The notes below the pieces were generated by a model. The model saw nothing but the letters and a program-made list of their open reading frames with translations. It searched no databases and was not told the origin of the DNA. A stretch of 64,000 nucleotides of DNA from NCBI GenBank assembly GCA_014529385.2, contig CM043944.1, positions 76,839,884-76,903,883 on the forward strand, in the 5' to 3' direction. Source of the DNA: Adiantum capillus-veneris (Eukaryota > Streptophyta > Polypodiopsida > Polypodiales > Pteridaceae). Of this stretch, positions 45,791 to 58,600 are shown piece by piece; position 1 is the stretch's first letter, and the number at the start of each line of letters is the position of its first letter. The translations under genes and the position numbers were made by a program.

Positions 45791-47500
45791 TGAGTAGTGA
45801 CGAGGATGTGGGGCCATCCAATCGAAACACCTATCTCTCAACGAGGATCTTATGTCCTTGTAATCAATGCAAGCATGTTGTACGACGGACAAGACGCGTT
45901 TCTTTGCAGCACGTTCGCGAATTTGGCGAGTTCAATCCATCTATTATAGATTGAGTTGTTGCCAATTATAACTCGTCGGACTCTGACGCTGGCCAACAGG
46001 CAGCAATCTTGCAACCCAATAGACATATTCGCAGGCGCTTTGGTCAAGCAGCATATGTGAGGCCACAAGATGTAGCCTCTGACAACTTGGGGGATAATCA
46101 TGCAGACAACATTCCCAACGAGGCAATGTTTGAGCCCGAGATCAATGAAATGATCGAGACGATCATGGATTCAGAAAGGCTTATCTATGATGATATGAAA
46201 AGTGAAGCTGATACGCCATTGCACGTGTGTCTAGATTGAAGGCACTCCTAGTTCTTCTCAACATGCAGACAAAGTTTGGATGGAGGACACTAGCGTCACA
46301 GAGCTTTTCAGGTGATCTATTACAATGTGTTTACTTTAATAAAAAACTCTAGATGTATAATGATCTGATAGATTTTTAGACAATTGTACCGTATTTTTTT
46401 CGCTGTGTAGATTGCTCAAAGAGCACATACTGCCAGCTGATAATGTGACGCCAGATTCCAGAGAGGAAGCAAGAAAGATCTTGCGAAACTTGGGGATGGA
46501 TTACAATTCAATCCACGCTTGTCCTAGCGACTGCATTCTTTTCAGAGGGGAATACATAGACATGGAGAAGTGTCCGAAATGTGATTCCAAGACATATCAG
46601 AGTAGATCTCCACGGAACAAAAATTCAACAAAAGGTTTTGCGACATTTTCCTCTGCTTCCTCGCATCAGGCATTTCTTTGAATGTAAGTCCATGGCCGCC
46701 TTAGCATCATGGCATGAGGAGAATAAATCTTCAGATTGTGTGCTACGGATTCCTGCAGATTGAGTTTCCTAGAAACATATAGATGAAACATGGTCAGATT
46801 TTGCCAGGGAAGCTCGAAATTTGCACCTAGGCCTGGCTATGGATGGCGTAAATTTTAGGGTGGAACGGATCGACAAAAAGAGTTTTACTCAAGATTGTGG
46901 AATCATGAAAAGATTTGAACAGTATAGTCGACGATGGGCCTCTGATGCAGATCCTCTGGTGGCGGAACTCACTTACTTTGGCACGCTACAAGAGATTTTG
47001 AGGATTGATTATAGAGGATTTTTTGTCGACTTGTTCGACGTGCAATGGTTCAAGATAATCATGGAGGGTCGCAACGCTACTGTGTGTAGAGGAGAGTCTA
47101 GTTTTCTTGAGGTGGATTCAACTAAGAAATCGACTGACCTAAGAGACACTTTCGTACTACCCGAGCATTGTGAACAAGTAAGTATGTAAATAGTTAACAT
47201 CCAATTTTAGAAGTTATCTGCTTGGAAGCTTTCATGTAAGTTATGTGGCTCTGGCAGGTGATATTTCATCCTACAAAGTCTGCATCAAACTAGTGGTACG
47301 TCATAGAGGTAGCCCCTCGTAGTGCACTGACGTATGAAGGCTACCATGTGCCAATCACAGTGGCATCAATGGAGAGATCGGACAAGATGCTCAGTCAGAA
47401 GCCACTGAGGTGGTGGCAGACGAGCATCAAGCTGCTACTCTCTATGGGGTGCATGCAGAGGATCTACAAAATGAAACGGAGAACATCTCTTTAAGCGGAG
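45791..47500 (+). pseudogene. CACTA TNP2-type transposase, internally deleted
   Basis: Cuts and joins CACTA ends. The first exon-like part (45791-46239) has the transposase-associated zinc motif RILCPCNQCKHVVRRTRRVS. The next (46400-46690) reads RKILRNLGMDYNSIHACPSD, CILFRGEYIDMEKCPKCDSK, a TNP2 hallmark. Then 46690-47190 gives MAALASWHEENKS, WSDFAREARNLHLGLAMDGV and later VAELTYFGTLQEILRIDYRG and FDVQWFKIIMEGR; 47257 onward VIFHPTKSAS, WYVIEVAPRS. Between LGLAMDGV and the C-terminal part, the long central catalytic region of TNP2 is missing. Several stops are present. Introns were not resolved. Confidence 0.85.
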
Positions 47501-47794
47501 AGCTTATATAGATATAGGAAGTTATGTTGAGCTTTGTGAGGATGAGAGAGAGACCTCTTAAATCCATAAATATTGTATTTGAACAATTTTGCTCCGTTTT
47601 ATAATATATATTATATTCACGTGGCTTTTTGTCCATTTTTGTCTATATGCGTCATTGTGGGGCAAGCAACTTCTATGAGCAGACCTTCGCAATGCAGCTT
47701 CAGTCTCCATCGCACCCGAAGCGCAGTGCTTTTACAAATTCACAGAAATTCAACGAAATCTCTCTACAAAGAAATCCCTCCCCCTTTATGATTC

Positions 47795-47804
<10 letters not shown>

Positions 47805-47835
<31 letters not shown>
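47805..47835. repeat. (CT)n microsatellite
   Basis: A short CT tract between the two CACTA genes. Confidence 0.9.
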
Positions 47836-47838
<3 letters not shown>

Positions 47839-47898
47839 GTCCATGTTTTCTTCTTCATTCATTCAATATTAAGATTAAATGTTCGTGTGTTTAATACA

Positions 47899-49209
47899 GG
47901 TATGGATGCTGATGAGTTCCTTTCTTCTTTGTCACCCCAGTAGAGACAGTGGTACGTGGAGCATCATCACCCTGGAGCACCATCACACGTTCCTACTTCT
48001 TTAGCGTCTCCCTTTGTTTCGGAGCATTCAGCATGCTCCAAAGCTTTGGTGTCGACGAGACGATCTTCACACTCGTCTAGGCACCGGCGCTCTAGTGGTG
48101 GCGGCGGCGGTTGTTGTGGGGATGCCGCCCCCAATGACTCGACACTGCCTCATGTTCAATGAATCTCTTTACCCTCACCTTCTTTGCCCACCCTCACACC
48201 AGCCACGGCATCGCCATCTACACCAGGTTTTGCATGGCTTACGGTCGTTCCTAGCAGCCGCACACCACTAGCTACTCCTTCAGGAGTTACTCTAGTCGAC
48301 ACTCCTCGCTTCGGGGCCCAGACGCCAGTGGAGACACCTGACGTTCGTACCCCCATCGACACGCCGCTAGAGACCCCTGTCGGGGACACCCAGGTTCACG
48401 CGTCACCGGCGAGAGGGCTTGCCTTACTCCGTCAACTTCAACGGCGGCATCATTTTGGATAATGAAGGGAAGCAGGTGATCTTGCGGATGTGCGTCTTTG
48501 CTCTCAAGTATTTAGACACTACATACCAAACACCTAGAGTGAAGTACCAAGTGATTTAAAAGACAGAGTCATCAGCATGCTGCATGACGAGTTTCCCGTT
48601 TCAACACGAGATGACCGCTTCAATGAAGACCTGATGAAGGTTCGAATGCGCAAATACTGTAAGCACAAGCGTTCCAAAGTGCAAAAAGCAATTAAGCATG
48701 GGTGGAACAAACCAGATTGGTTGGCCGAAGAAGATTCTAAGAATGCGAAGAAAGCAAGGCGCGAGAATCCCGACAAGTGGAAGCAATAAAAGGAGGCAGC
48801 CAAAGCGCGAGTAGAGGCAGGGAGCTTGCACCACTTGGGGAGCGGCGGGTGGGCATCATTTGAGGTCAATTTTGTAAGTGTTTTTGCATTGCTCTTGAGG
48901 TTTGATAGTTTAGGGTTTAGAGATTTTTAAATTCTAACATAATGGATTCTTTGTATGTTTTGACAGTGGTCGATGAAAGGACGTGACCCCACACCGTACG
49001 AGCGCGAGTACGCAGGCAGGAAGGGCTTAAACGCCCTAATGGACATTTTGAGTTCTCACGACGACATGGTTAGTATTAGGGTTTACTCTTTTCTATTTAT
49101 TGTATTGTTTTATAAATTATATGTTTATACTTACAGAAAGCTGTCTTATTATTATTTTTTGCAGAATCCGACAGATATGTCGCTTGGACGCGATGAGACG
49201 TCTGATTAG
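47899..49209 (+). pseudogene. CACTA second gene, plant transposase (Ptta/En/Spm, TNPA-like)
   Basis: The DNA-binding partner encoded by CACTA elements. From the Met near 47899 (MDADEFLSSLSPQ) a Ser/Pro/Thr-rich region follows (to about 48420, TPSGVTLVDTPRFGAQTPVE). Then comes the conserved part in pieces: SMLHDEFPVSTRDDRFNEDL, MRKYCKHKRSKVQKAIKHGW, KPDWLAEEDSKNAKKARREN and, after an AG/GT-bounded gap of about 100 bases, MKGRDPTPYEREYAGRKGLN. This matches the plant transposase family Transposase_24. Exon boundaries after GTCAATTTT and near 48967 look like normal splice sites. Stops near 48540 and 48788 suggest decay. Confidence 0.72.
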
Positions 49210-49584
49210 ACGACGTTAGTCTAGCTGTAGCTAGATAGCATTAGTTTCCTTTTGTCATAGCATAGATATCATGAGATGACGTTTATAAGTCTTTTTGTAA
49301 CTATTGAAAAACCATGTTATATATTTTTTCAATATGATGTGTACAATTGTCATTGATTTACTTTCATCAATTTACTTTTGTCAGTTTTGTATCTTTATTC
49401 TACAAACAATACTATGGATCATGGAGTTAATGGTTCTATTGTCTTGTGGGTGACTACTTTGGGTCTATATCTAAGCTTGCACTTTCTTTCAAAGGTGAAT
49501 CTGGGCTTATCTTGGATTCACTGTAGGTTTACTCAATTATTGAAACATTCAATATGGTTGATGGGTGGTAGTGCCACCAAAAAA

Positions 49585-49855
49585 AAAAATCTCTCGGTCG
49601 TTGCTATGAGCGTCGCTGTATAAGGCTCTGCAGCATCGCTATAAATGTCACTATAGGTGGCCTATAAACATCGCTATAGACGTCGCTATATAGCAACATC
49701 TATAGCGACGATCATAGCGACGGTTATAGCGACACTCATAGCGACGTTCCCGTATCGACGCTGTTAGCGACGGTCTTAGCGACGTCGAAGAGTATAAAAA
49801 CCCAATGTATTTCCGTCGCTAACAGCGTCACAAGTGCACACAACCTCTTGTAGTG
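49585..49855 (-). repeat. CACTA right subterminal repeats and terminus
   Basis: A dense array of TAGCGACG and its reverse complement CGTCGCTA in more than a dozen variants, for example ATAGCGACGGTTATAGCGAC and TCGCTATAGACGTCGCTAT, ending in CAACCTCTTGTAGTG. This is the cis-acting end required for CACTA transposition. Confidence 0.88.
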
Positions 49856-50346
49856 TACCATTAGTGTGAGATCTAGGAAGAGGCTCCTTTTGGTCAAAGG
49901 AACGGTCTCTTTAGAGAATACTTTGATTGTAATCATCCAGGTTACACATGTTAAGTCTTTGTACCAACAAATAGTTCCACGTATCAATACAAATATGGTA
50001 TTTTCCAAGTGCATCATAGAGGCTTAAGAGAACATTGGTGATTTTATGAAGCAAATTTTAATTGATTTTTTCAAGGACAAAAACTCGCCTTTGTGGGAGG
50101 GGAGATTTCAGGACAAGCGTAAGACTTTGGGTGGGAAATGATCATTAAACAAGGCCGGATATTGATAGAGTGTTCTGTTCTCGTTCTGTTTGAATAGATC
50201 AATGAAGCCTAGTCTCAAACAATTGAATAAACTCAAAGAGTGAATGGAAGATGGGATCTTCTTCCTATATAACTTGCAAAAGATTGTGTTCAATTAACTT
50301 AATGTTGATGGTGAGGACTAACCTGGTGATAATGATGACTATTGCA
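49856..50346 (+). mobile_element. Gypsy 3' end remnant with polypurine tract
   Basis: CAAGGACAAAAACTCGCCTTTG followed by GTGGGAGGGGAGATTTCAGG (50072-50117) parallels the 3' end of G2 (CAAGGACAAAAACTCTTCTT then a purine tract and TGTCAGG). It therefore looks like the end of a gypsy pol region, a polypurine tract and the start of an LTR. The LTR end was not found. A TATA-like sequence CCTATATAACTTGC lies near 50264. Confidence 0.5.
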
Positions 50347-50376
50347 TGAGTGGGGGTGGCGTTGTTAGTGTAGGAG

Positions 50377-50380
<4 letters not shown>

Positions 50381-50452
<72 letters not shown>
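50381..50452. repeat. Compound (CT)n(CA)n microsatellite
   Basis: About 40 bases of CT followed directly by about 32 of CA. Confidence 0.95.
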
Positions 50453-50454
<2 letters not shown>

Positions 50455-51740
50455 CATGTGGAATTGCCTTCCCTAATGGCTCTTGCCAAGGACATTTGAG
50501 TATATGTGCCAGCTTAAACTTGAAAGCATTGCATCCCGAAGCAATTGTCTAAGCTTCATATTGTTTTTGAAACTCCAAAGAAAACCCAAAGAGGTAGTTG
50601 AATATCAAGCCATATATTATAGGCCCACAAATATTACAACCATGTTCCGTCCACTAATGACATAAGCATTATAATCGTTATTGCCCTCCTCTTCAATGAA
50701 AGGACATGCTTCATTATGTCATGGGGGATTCACCTCTAAGAAACTAGCAATACAACGGGTACCCTTCTACTCGGTTGGATTAGCCATGTGCTTAGTTCGT
50801 TTACTAGTTTTCTAAGCGAGTTTCATATGTTTCTATCTTTAAATCAAATTCTTTGAGAAAAGCACCCCCCCCCCCCCCCCCCCCCCCCCCCCAAAAATGC
50901 AAAGCCCAAAAAAAAAAAAAACAAGGCATCTCTCGTCTTCTATGTAAGCTTGGCATGTGCAATAATGGTACGTTTGATTTAGGTAAGTTTCTTGCACTCC
51001 TCTTTGCAAAAGATTGCCATCTACACACGAAAAGGAAACAAGACATCCATGGGTTTATCAATTGTGGCATAAGATCATCTCTGTACATTGGATGTTGGTA
51101 GTCCGTTAAAGTTATCTTTGAGAGGTAGTTAATACAAGTGAGAAATGCGGCATTATAGCAAGGATGTTGGAAACATGCTAGAAGTTCAATAGAATTCGAA
51201 GTATGTTTGCTAGCAAGAGCAAAGTTTGGGTGAACGATACACACAATAGGCAAGAGTTCATGAGTGGTTGCATTTGGAGCAAGTTGAAGTGTCCTAGAAA
51301 TGGTAGCAAAGCTACAAACAATATCAAGTCTTGTTGCATGTAATCCTAATCGATAAAATACAATAATGTTATTGGGTGGTGAGAAGGAAGAATTTGTTTG
51401 AAATTTTACAGTTGAATCAAGAAGGAATGCTAATCAAGAAGTTCTTTGCCAATGCCAGCTTGCTGTAGAGGTTCAATTGTGTGGTTAGCAGAGCGCCCGC
51501 TTGAACATCTGCGACAATCTCCATGACTTCAATGCAATTTTACTATAAATTAGAGTTTTTTTCATCCAAAATGCATAGATTATTATTGTCAAATGAGTGC
51601 ACACTGTGCAAATCCAGCATCGGTGTTCGTCGATCGCAACACCCTGTAATGAAAGATCAAATTAGTGTTGCTTGGGTATTTTGCCCCTTTTTGTTGTTAA
51701 GGGAAAAAAGACAAAGTGGACTGCTATCACAAAGATTTAG
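50453..51740. other. Repeat-derived non-coding stretch with a 28-base C run
   Basis: No gene was recognised. A run of 28 C (50865-50892) is followed by a run of A. Around 50690-50730, a phrase (CAATGAAAGGACATGCTTCA) resembles the chromovirus C-terminal region near 7895, so part may be gypsy debris. The minus-strand ORF at 50804-51253 spans the C run and is not considered real. Confidence 0.4.
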
Positions 51741-51795
51741 AGATTTCCTCATGTAGGAAAACGGAGTCTTTTTCAATGGTTTTCATACAATGCAT

Positions 51796-51954
51796 AACAT
51801 CATGAACTTCTGCTCGAGAGGCATCGCATACCTAGCTAGGTACGATTGGGGACAGGGGACCCCCGTCCCCCCCCCCACCGGGCCGACGATCCCCTGCCCC
51901 GATTCGTACCTAGCTAGGTACGCGATGCCTCCCTCACAAAAGCTCATGATGTTG
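51796..51954 (+). repeat. Foldback (hairpin) repeat, copy 2
   Basis: A near-palindrome of 159 bases with arms AGGCATCGCATACCTAGCTA and, on the opposite strand, AGGCATCGCGTACCTAGCTA, and a centre of C and G runs. The left flank (CATACAATGCATAAC) and right flank (AGGTAAGTCACAATGTG) are shared with copy 3. Confidence 0.9.
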
Positions 51955-52082
51955 AGGTAAGTCACAATGTGCGAATTATTGTGAGAATTTGTCCAAAACT
52001 TCTTGTGTATATGGACTACTATAGATCAGCAGTGGGAAAGGAAAAAAGAAAAGTGAGTAATTCAAAGTTAAAGGTTCAAACC

Positions 52083-52640
52083 TTAGCCGTTTCTCGATCT
52101 GGAGAAGAGCCTGCCGAAGCTGCTGGTGGCGGAGGCGGGTGGTCTTGACTTGTTACGTGCTGATGCGTATTTGTTTGAACCTGCATCCAGGGACTCTGTC
52201 AAGCTTGTCCGGGCACCGCGGCCGGACAGTTGCTGCGTATATCGCCCTGGTGAGCGAGCAGGCGAGCTCATCGCTGAAAGTGGTGGACTGTCGTGATCAT
52301 CCAGCTGCTGCAGCCAATCGCTGGTGTCGGGCATGTACCGCTGACGGCGAGCTTTGATTAGCTGAGAGTGTGAAGCAGCTGAGGTTGGCGTTGGAGTGGC
52401 GTCCTGCGGGCCAGAGACCGCCTGGCAGCTGGACGACCAGCCACGCTGGCGAGTCGGGAGCTGGCTTATGTGAGGCTGGACGTCCATGTTGGCATGATTA
52501 ACGAAGCGGTGACGTGGCAGGGGTGGCGCGGGCTTGGAAGAAGAGAGAGCATTGAGCTGCTTGCCCAAGTCAAGGATGGTCCTCTCACATTCTGCCAGCT
52601 TCTCTTTGGCGTCCACAAGATTACTATCACCACTCATCTC
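52083..52640 (-). CDS. FPP exon 5, C-terminus
   Basis: Starts after GTCATTGCAG at EMSGDSNLVDAKEKLAECER and includes ILDLGKQLNALSSS (the conserved FPP end-of-coil motif). A Ser/Pro-rich region follows, and it stops after TSSFGRLFSRSRNG. Confidence 0.92.
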   Translation of the reverse strand, partial: EMSGDSNLVDAKEKLAECERTILDLGKQLNALSSSKPAPPLPRHRFVNHANMDVQPHISQLPTRQRGWSSSCQAVSGPQDATPTPTSAASHSQLIKARRQRYMPDTSDWLQQLDDHDSPPLSAMSSPARSPGRYTQQLSGRGARTSLTESLDAGSNKYASARNKSRPPASATSSFGRLFSRSRNG

Positions 52641-55600
52641 CTGCAATGACACTCAGATCTTGAGTTCGATTGTTCAGAAGAAGATTTAGAAATTTTCTCA
52701 TGTAAGAAAATTCAGTGTTTTTCATACAATGCATAACGTCATGAGCTTCTCCTGGAGAGGCACCACATACCTAGCTAGGTACAATTGGGGGTAGGGGACC
52801 ACCGGCCCCCAATCGTACCTACCTAGGTATGCGGTGCCTCCCGAGCAGAAGCTCATGACGTTGAGGTAAGTCACAATGTGAGAACAGTTCTTGTGGATCC
52901 CCCCACCCACAAAAGTAAAGTTGTGGTGTACTTCAGGTTGGTCAGAAAACATGACAGACATTGGCAGCTCACAAGCAATAGCTAAAGCAAGAGAGAGCTT
53001 TTCAGCAGGCACTATCTAATTGGGCAGCTGGAATTCCTTTTTCCCTTGCAAGTACTGGAAAGAGGCACCCCGCTTTTCAAAAGAAAAAAACTCGAAATAA
53101 AAACCACAATTTATCCTTGCAATATTTGTGACATGACTCCCTTAAGCTACAACTTAAGCTCCCCAATGCAACCTCATTAGATTTTTGGCTTCCTAACAAA
53201 AATTCTTAAAGAACGAGGCATTAGGGAGTGCATTCGTAGAAGTTTGATCCCAGGATGTGAAATATTGTTATATTTTAATTTGTGAAAGTAGCTTTTCATT
53301 TAAAGACCTCTTAAAAGTGCATTTCATTAAATTGTTTTATTATTTCGTATGCTTATCAAACTTACAAAAGCAATAAAATATTAGTTACCTTTAGTTTGTC
53401 AATTACTCTTTTTATTTTATTGTTTTTACATATCCTTTTTTTAAAAATGCCCATGTGATATTTATTTATATTTTTAACCATAAACGCGAGGAATTGTAAT
53501 AGAAGAGCAAAAAATTTTACAAGACAGCTACTGGAGCTGCGACTTGACCTGACCAGGGAGATAAACCAATACAAGAAACCAATTTTTTTAAATGCCCATG
53601 TGATAGTTTCACCTCGTTGTTTAATAGGATCCGTCGTAATCCTCATTAAGACTTACTCCCAATAATTCTAGCCCCCCTTTCAACTTCAACTTCAGCAAAC
53701 CTTTGTAACTCCTCAGTGGAGTCCTCAACTTGTTTATTTTTATTTTGTGTTTACAGCATGAAGTCGATTTTAGTCAAGTACACGGTTGATTTAAGTGGTT
53801 TCGTATTGGCATGTCAAAAGTTAAACCAACAAAAAGGCTCATAGACAGTAGTCTCATGCAGTGTTAGAAAAAACCAGGGTACAGTGTAGTTTAACCAGCT
53901 AAAATCATAAAATCCCGGTTAGATTTTGAGCTTGCCTTGAAGAAAACCAGTAAATTTACACAAGTTTTAGTGTAAATATCGACAAAAGCTTCAAATTTTG
54001 ACCAAAAACCCGTAGAATTTCAAGTTTGCCCTTATTTCCTTCGGTTAGGAAAAATGTATTTTTCTAGCCCTGCTCTCATGCATGTGATGGCTAGGCCTTG
54101 CTTTACTTAATGCTCTTTCATTTCACCATTTGTTGAATTAAAGTAGTTGTCAAATAATGGTGATTGGGTGAACTTCCACAGTACTCATATTCGACCAATA
54201 CAATCCTAGTTTTCAGCCTCCTAGACTCAACTCCCCAAGTGGGTTAGGCAAGGCAAAGTGAAATCATGTCATATGGCCACTTTGAAACTCGAGCTATGAG
54301 GTTAAAAAAACCTTAGAGAACAAGAGATTAAGAAGTGCATTCATGGAGTTTGGTCCCATGATGTGAAGTATTGGCTTATAAAAACATTTATAAAAGAGTC
54401 CTTTTATTTAAGTGACTCATAAAAGTCCATTTCATTAAATTGTTTTATTATTTACTATGTTGATTAGACCTACCTTTTTTTTCTATGAAAGCATTACAAA
54501 AAAAAAATTTGTTCGATGAATTGTTTTATTTTATATTTTTTATTTTAGTTTTTTTATTTTGTTTTGTTTTAGAACGCCAATGTGAGCCTGCCATCTTGTT
54601 ACTTAAGTGAGATCTTTCATGAGTTCAGAACATGTAAGACATGTGATTATGTGTGTATAATGAACATTACCACTTGATATTAAAACACAACAAAAATGAC
54701 ATGTGACTGAGGGCACTCATTCGTATGTGCTCTCTATGACTATCACCCCGGTCCCCCCTACCTTGAAGAGGCCTTAGTGACTCTTCACCTTGTTTATTTT
54801 ATTGTTTCTAGATTGCCAATGTGAGTCTTTCACCTTCTTCTAACCATAATTTGAAGGATCTGCCGGTTTTTACACTAAAACTTGTAAATTTTGATCAAAT
54901 TTTTTCGAGGCAAGCTCAAAACTAAAATTTTGCAATTTTAGCCAATTCAAAAATACACCAAACCCCAATTTTTAGCAAACACTATGAGCCATAGCTACCT
55001 GCTCACTTTGAGAGCAAAATGGGAGCCTTGCCCCTAAATCAGTAAGTATAGCATTGAAGCTAAAAAAGGGATTTCTTTTAAATTTATTTTTTAGCTATGT
55101 TTTTTATATACAAAAACAATGCATAGACGTCAATGTTGGAAAAAAGTGTCTCAATCTACACTCGTGCCGCTTGAAAATTCAATAATGCATACCTTGAGCC
55201 ACAGAAAAGAGATATTCTGTCCAAAATTTTATCAAACATAGTATATAAATTATGTCGGAGAAGAGCTATAACATCAAAAATTTCCTAATGAAAAACATAT
55301 AAATGAATGTTGTATGGTTACGATAATGCTTTTTTTGTTGTATGCAATATTGATTGTATTTATAACATAAACATAAGGGCTATCTATATATAGTAAACCC
55401 CTTTGGCTTATCGCCCCTTGCCTCTACCTTGCTATGTTATGCAAGGGAAACATTCTCGAGTATTCACTAAGGGTTGCTTTTTGGTTTGGTAAGGCGCAAT
55501 TTAGGAGTAGTAGAAATAAATAAGGTGATTTTCGTGCATGCAAGTGACATCTCCCTCTTACTACTAGTGAATCCCCTAGGCGGACGAAGCCTCACAAGGG

Positions 55601-58600
55601 TAAGTTGACCAATTGATCATGTAGGTGTAAAAACTTATCCCCTTGATTAGCAAAATGACTATGTAAGTTAATCAATTCATGTAGGTGTAAAAACTTATCC
55701 CCTTGATTAGCAAAATGACTATGTTGACCATGTGAATCTATCCATGTGGTGAAAGGGTAGGTAGCAAGGGTGATGTAAAGTTGTACCATCTCTCTTTAGC
55801 AAATGGCTACGGTTAGGATTTGAGTCTATCCAGACAGTAAAAAAGGGGGATTGTATTTACCTTTGCTGCCTGTTTCATGCCCTCTCCAAAATTCAACAAC
55901 TTTACAGCATTGCAATCATCATCCTCCACTTGCAATCTGGCTCCAAAACAAAAAGCAACAAATGAATTTCCAAGGTTTGGTGAGGGACCACTGACCAGGG
56001 TAAAATGGAGAAAGGCTTTGCAAAGGCTGAGGGGATCAAAAGGTCACAAACGAACAAGCTTATGTGATAGAAAGTGCACTTGTACCAAAAAGCAAAAAGG
56101 CCAGGATGATGATTCCATTAATTCTCTGGGCAACAAAAGAGTACATGAAGAAACGATAAGGTATACAAAATATGCAGATTTTGATGGAACCCAGGCAAAA
56201 CATTTAAATATGCATGAAACATTAACTTAAACATTACCCTTGCAACTTCACTTGAAGCTCTTCATTTTTGGTTTGCAGCTGAGCGTGAAGCATTTTGTAG
56301 TGAGCCACCTGAGCTTGGGCTTCTTCTAATTCTGCAACACCCTCCCTCTCTTTCTCACTTTGCATCTGGCTTGCCAACAGTACAGCATCCACCTCACCGG
56401 CGCTTGCCACGTTGGCGTCCCTCTCACCTCCCTCAGCCACCTGATCGGGATTGCAACGCCCTGTACTTGCCCTGTCCGCGTTTACGTCATCACAATCCTC
56501 CAACGTCACCTCACCTGCAGCCACGCTGCCTTCCACCTCATCAGTCGGCAGGTACTCTTTGGACACCGCATCCAGCTCATCAGAGTTCTTGTGGGCGCCA
56601 CCTGTGGCCATGTCAGCATCCAGCTCATCAACCTTGGCCGCCCCACCTTCTCCTTGCTGCTGCTGACTTGGCAGTAAATTCGAGAATCCAGCTGCGCCGA
56701 CGCCGACCTGCTGCGCTGCCATGTCAGTCTTGATGAATGACGCAATCACGTGATCGAGCTCCTGTGATCCGACGTGGCAGGCCCTGCAGAGAAGCACTCC
56801 CACACGTGTCAGAATCTCCAAAACGCTGGCTTCACCCTGCAAAAACCGATCCTTGCAGGCACTCAGGTCGAGCTTCTCCTGGTCCAATGCTCCCGAGTCA
56901 GCATCCAGCGTGGCATCACGTGGCAGCATGTCTAGCAGAGCGATGAGCTTGGAGATCACAGAATCAAAGCTAGAGCTAAAGCCCAACTCATGCTTCTCTG
57001 CATCACAATGTTTGATCACATTAACATCTGCCCCTAGAGATGGATGTGCATCCATTTTTGACTGGCCTTCTTGGCATTTCAATGTAGCTACGTGCGACAT
57101 GGGCGTGGATGCGTCCGAGATGAGCCCTTCAGCCTGCATCACCAGGGTAGCTTTTACACTTTCTACCGTCGGCACTCGCATCCCCAAATCCACTCCTAAT
57201 TCTTCTATCTCAGAACTTGTTATGGTTTGAGTAGCAATATTGTTTCTTGCCAGTACCTGATCTGGGGTTCCTGACTTTGTAGGAGATGATTTTAGCCCTT
57301 GAATTTTTTTCTCCAAGTGTGAGAATGTTGTTTGAGTCTCAACAACCAATCCTATCAACTTCTCATTTTCAGAGCCCGCTCGCAACGCCTCTTCGATTTT
57401 CCCAAGCTTGTCATCCAAATCTTCACACAGAATGCTGATGACTTTCACCTGGTCATACTGTGGTTGAAATACATCACCCAATTTCAAGGGTGCAAGCATT
57501 CCAACTTCTGGCAATGTATCATTAGCAACTTGAGGTTTCTCTTCATGTTGAACCTCATGACCAACGTTTGCACTTGGTGATGACTCCTTGGTGGTGTAAG
57601 ACTCTGTGACTTCCTTGATAGCCTCCTTGGTTATAATCTTTTCCCTTTTAAAGTGAGCAAGCTCGCCTATGAGCGCAGACGCCCATGACTCTGCACAGCT
57701 AGCTTCCTCAACATCATCAGGGCCACCAAACCCAGTCTCAGCATCTGATACCGAAGCAATGCTGGGTGTCCCAGGGGTAGTAAAGGTGAAGTCGAACGAT
57801 CTATCAATTTTGGCAGGATCTCTAGGAGTTCCTTGAAGAGATTCAAGATGATCCTCAGCTATGCAGAGCTTGTTAGCAGTCTTGGCACAAAGTAGCCAAG
57901 AGGCTTGCAGCTCATTGATGCGTTTTGACAAAGCCTCTTTCAAGAGCTTGTTCTCTTCTTCCACAGAAACAAGGCGGTCTCGAAGCGATTCCGAATTCCT
58001 ATTAGTGTTACCAGTTGTACCTCTCTGATGAGAAGAGTTTGTGAATGAAATGGTGCTGCTGGCATATGATCGGCTCGGCCGTCTCTTGAACTCTGGTGTG
58101 GTAGCACTTGTGGTAGTGCTCTCTTTTGGCGGCAAGCCCTCCACCTCTTTTCTCATCTGGGTGATTGCAGCAGGCCCAGGGAGCTTCTTCTTCACAAGAA
58201 TTCTCAATCTTAAACAATCTGCTTCAAGCTTGGCCACCTTTTGCACATTATCAAGGTGTTGCTTGTGTGCCACATCTGCAGACTTCTTACAATAAGCCAC
58301 CTCTTCATTTCTTATTTCCAGTTCTTTGCTCAGCAAATGCAGTTCATACTTCAAAGAGGAGATGTCCTTCTCTGCTGAAGCCAGCTTAACTTGCATAACC
58401 TTCAGCTCTGCGTCTGTTTTGGATTTAGCTTCATTCGCTTCGAGAATCCTCCGTGCCCTTTCTTGCAAGGACTTGACCATTGCACTATTTTGGGCGTCGG
58501 ACTCCATAAGCTTCCTCTGAAGCTCTGCTTGCTTTGCATCCATGTCTGCCTTCTCTTCTGCCCATTCTTTAGTTTTGGAAGTGATGGCATCTCGTGTCTT

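Larger units (their letters stand above)
38819..49855 (+). mobile_element. CACTA (EnSpm/CMC) DNA transposon, 11 kb
   Basis: The left end CACTACAAAAGGT (38819) and the right end read inward, CACTACAAGAGGT (49855), are inverted repeats that match at 12 of 13 bases and begin with CACTA. TAC flanks both sides (38816-38818, 49856-49858), the three-base duplication of this superfamily. Inside are TAGCGACG-type subterminal repeats, a TNP2-type transposase (45791-47500) and a second transposase-like gene (47899-49209). A LINE, a SINE-like array and simple repeats occupy the left half. The transposase has lost its central part, so the copy is probably non-autonomous. Confidence 0.9.
52641..55860 (-). 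other. FPP intron 4 (3.2 kb) with repeats
   Basis: Contains foldback copy 3, an inverted-repeat element (53859-54986), a 60-base tandem duplication (55619-55738) and AT-rich sequence with many T runs. No other gene is seen. Confidence 0.75.

Noticed and set aside
50804-51253. Minus-strand ORF of 149 codons
   Set aside because: It runs through a 28-base C run giving poly-Gly, shows no domain, and lies in repeat debris.
55877-56230. Plus-strand ORF of 117 codons within the FPP locus
   Set aside because: It lies antisense to FPP exon 4 and intron 3, with no domain and a low-complexity Lys/Arg composition. The minus-strand exon explains the conserved part.
56360-56733. Plus-strand ORFs opposite FPP exon 3 (also 57332-57580, 58041-58663)
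   Set aside because: They are shadows of the highly coding minus strand; their composition mirrors the coiled-coil gene.
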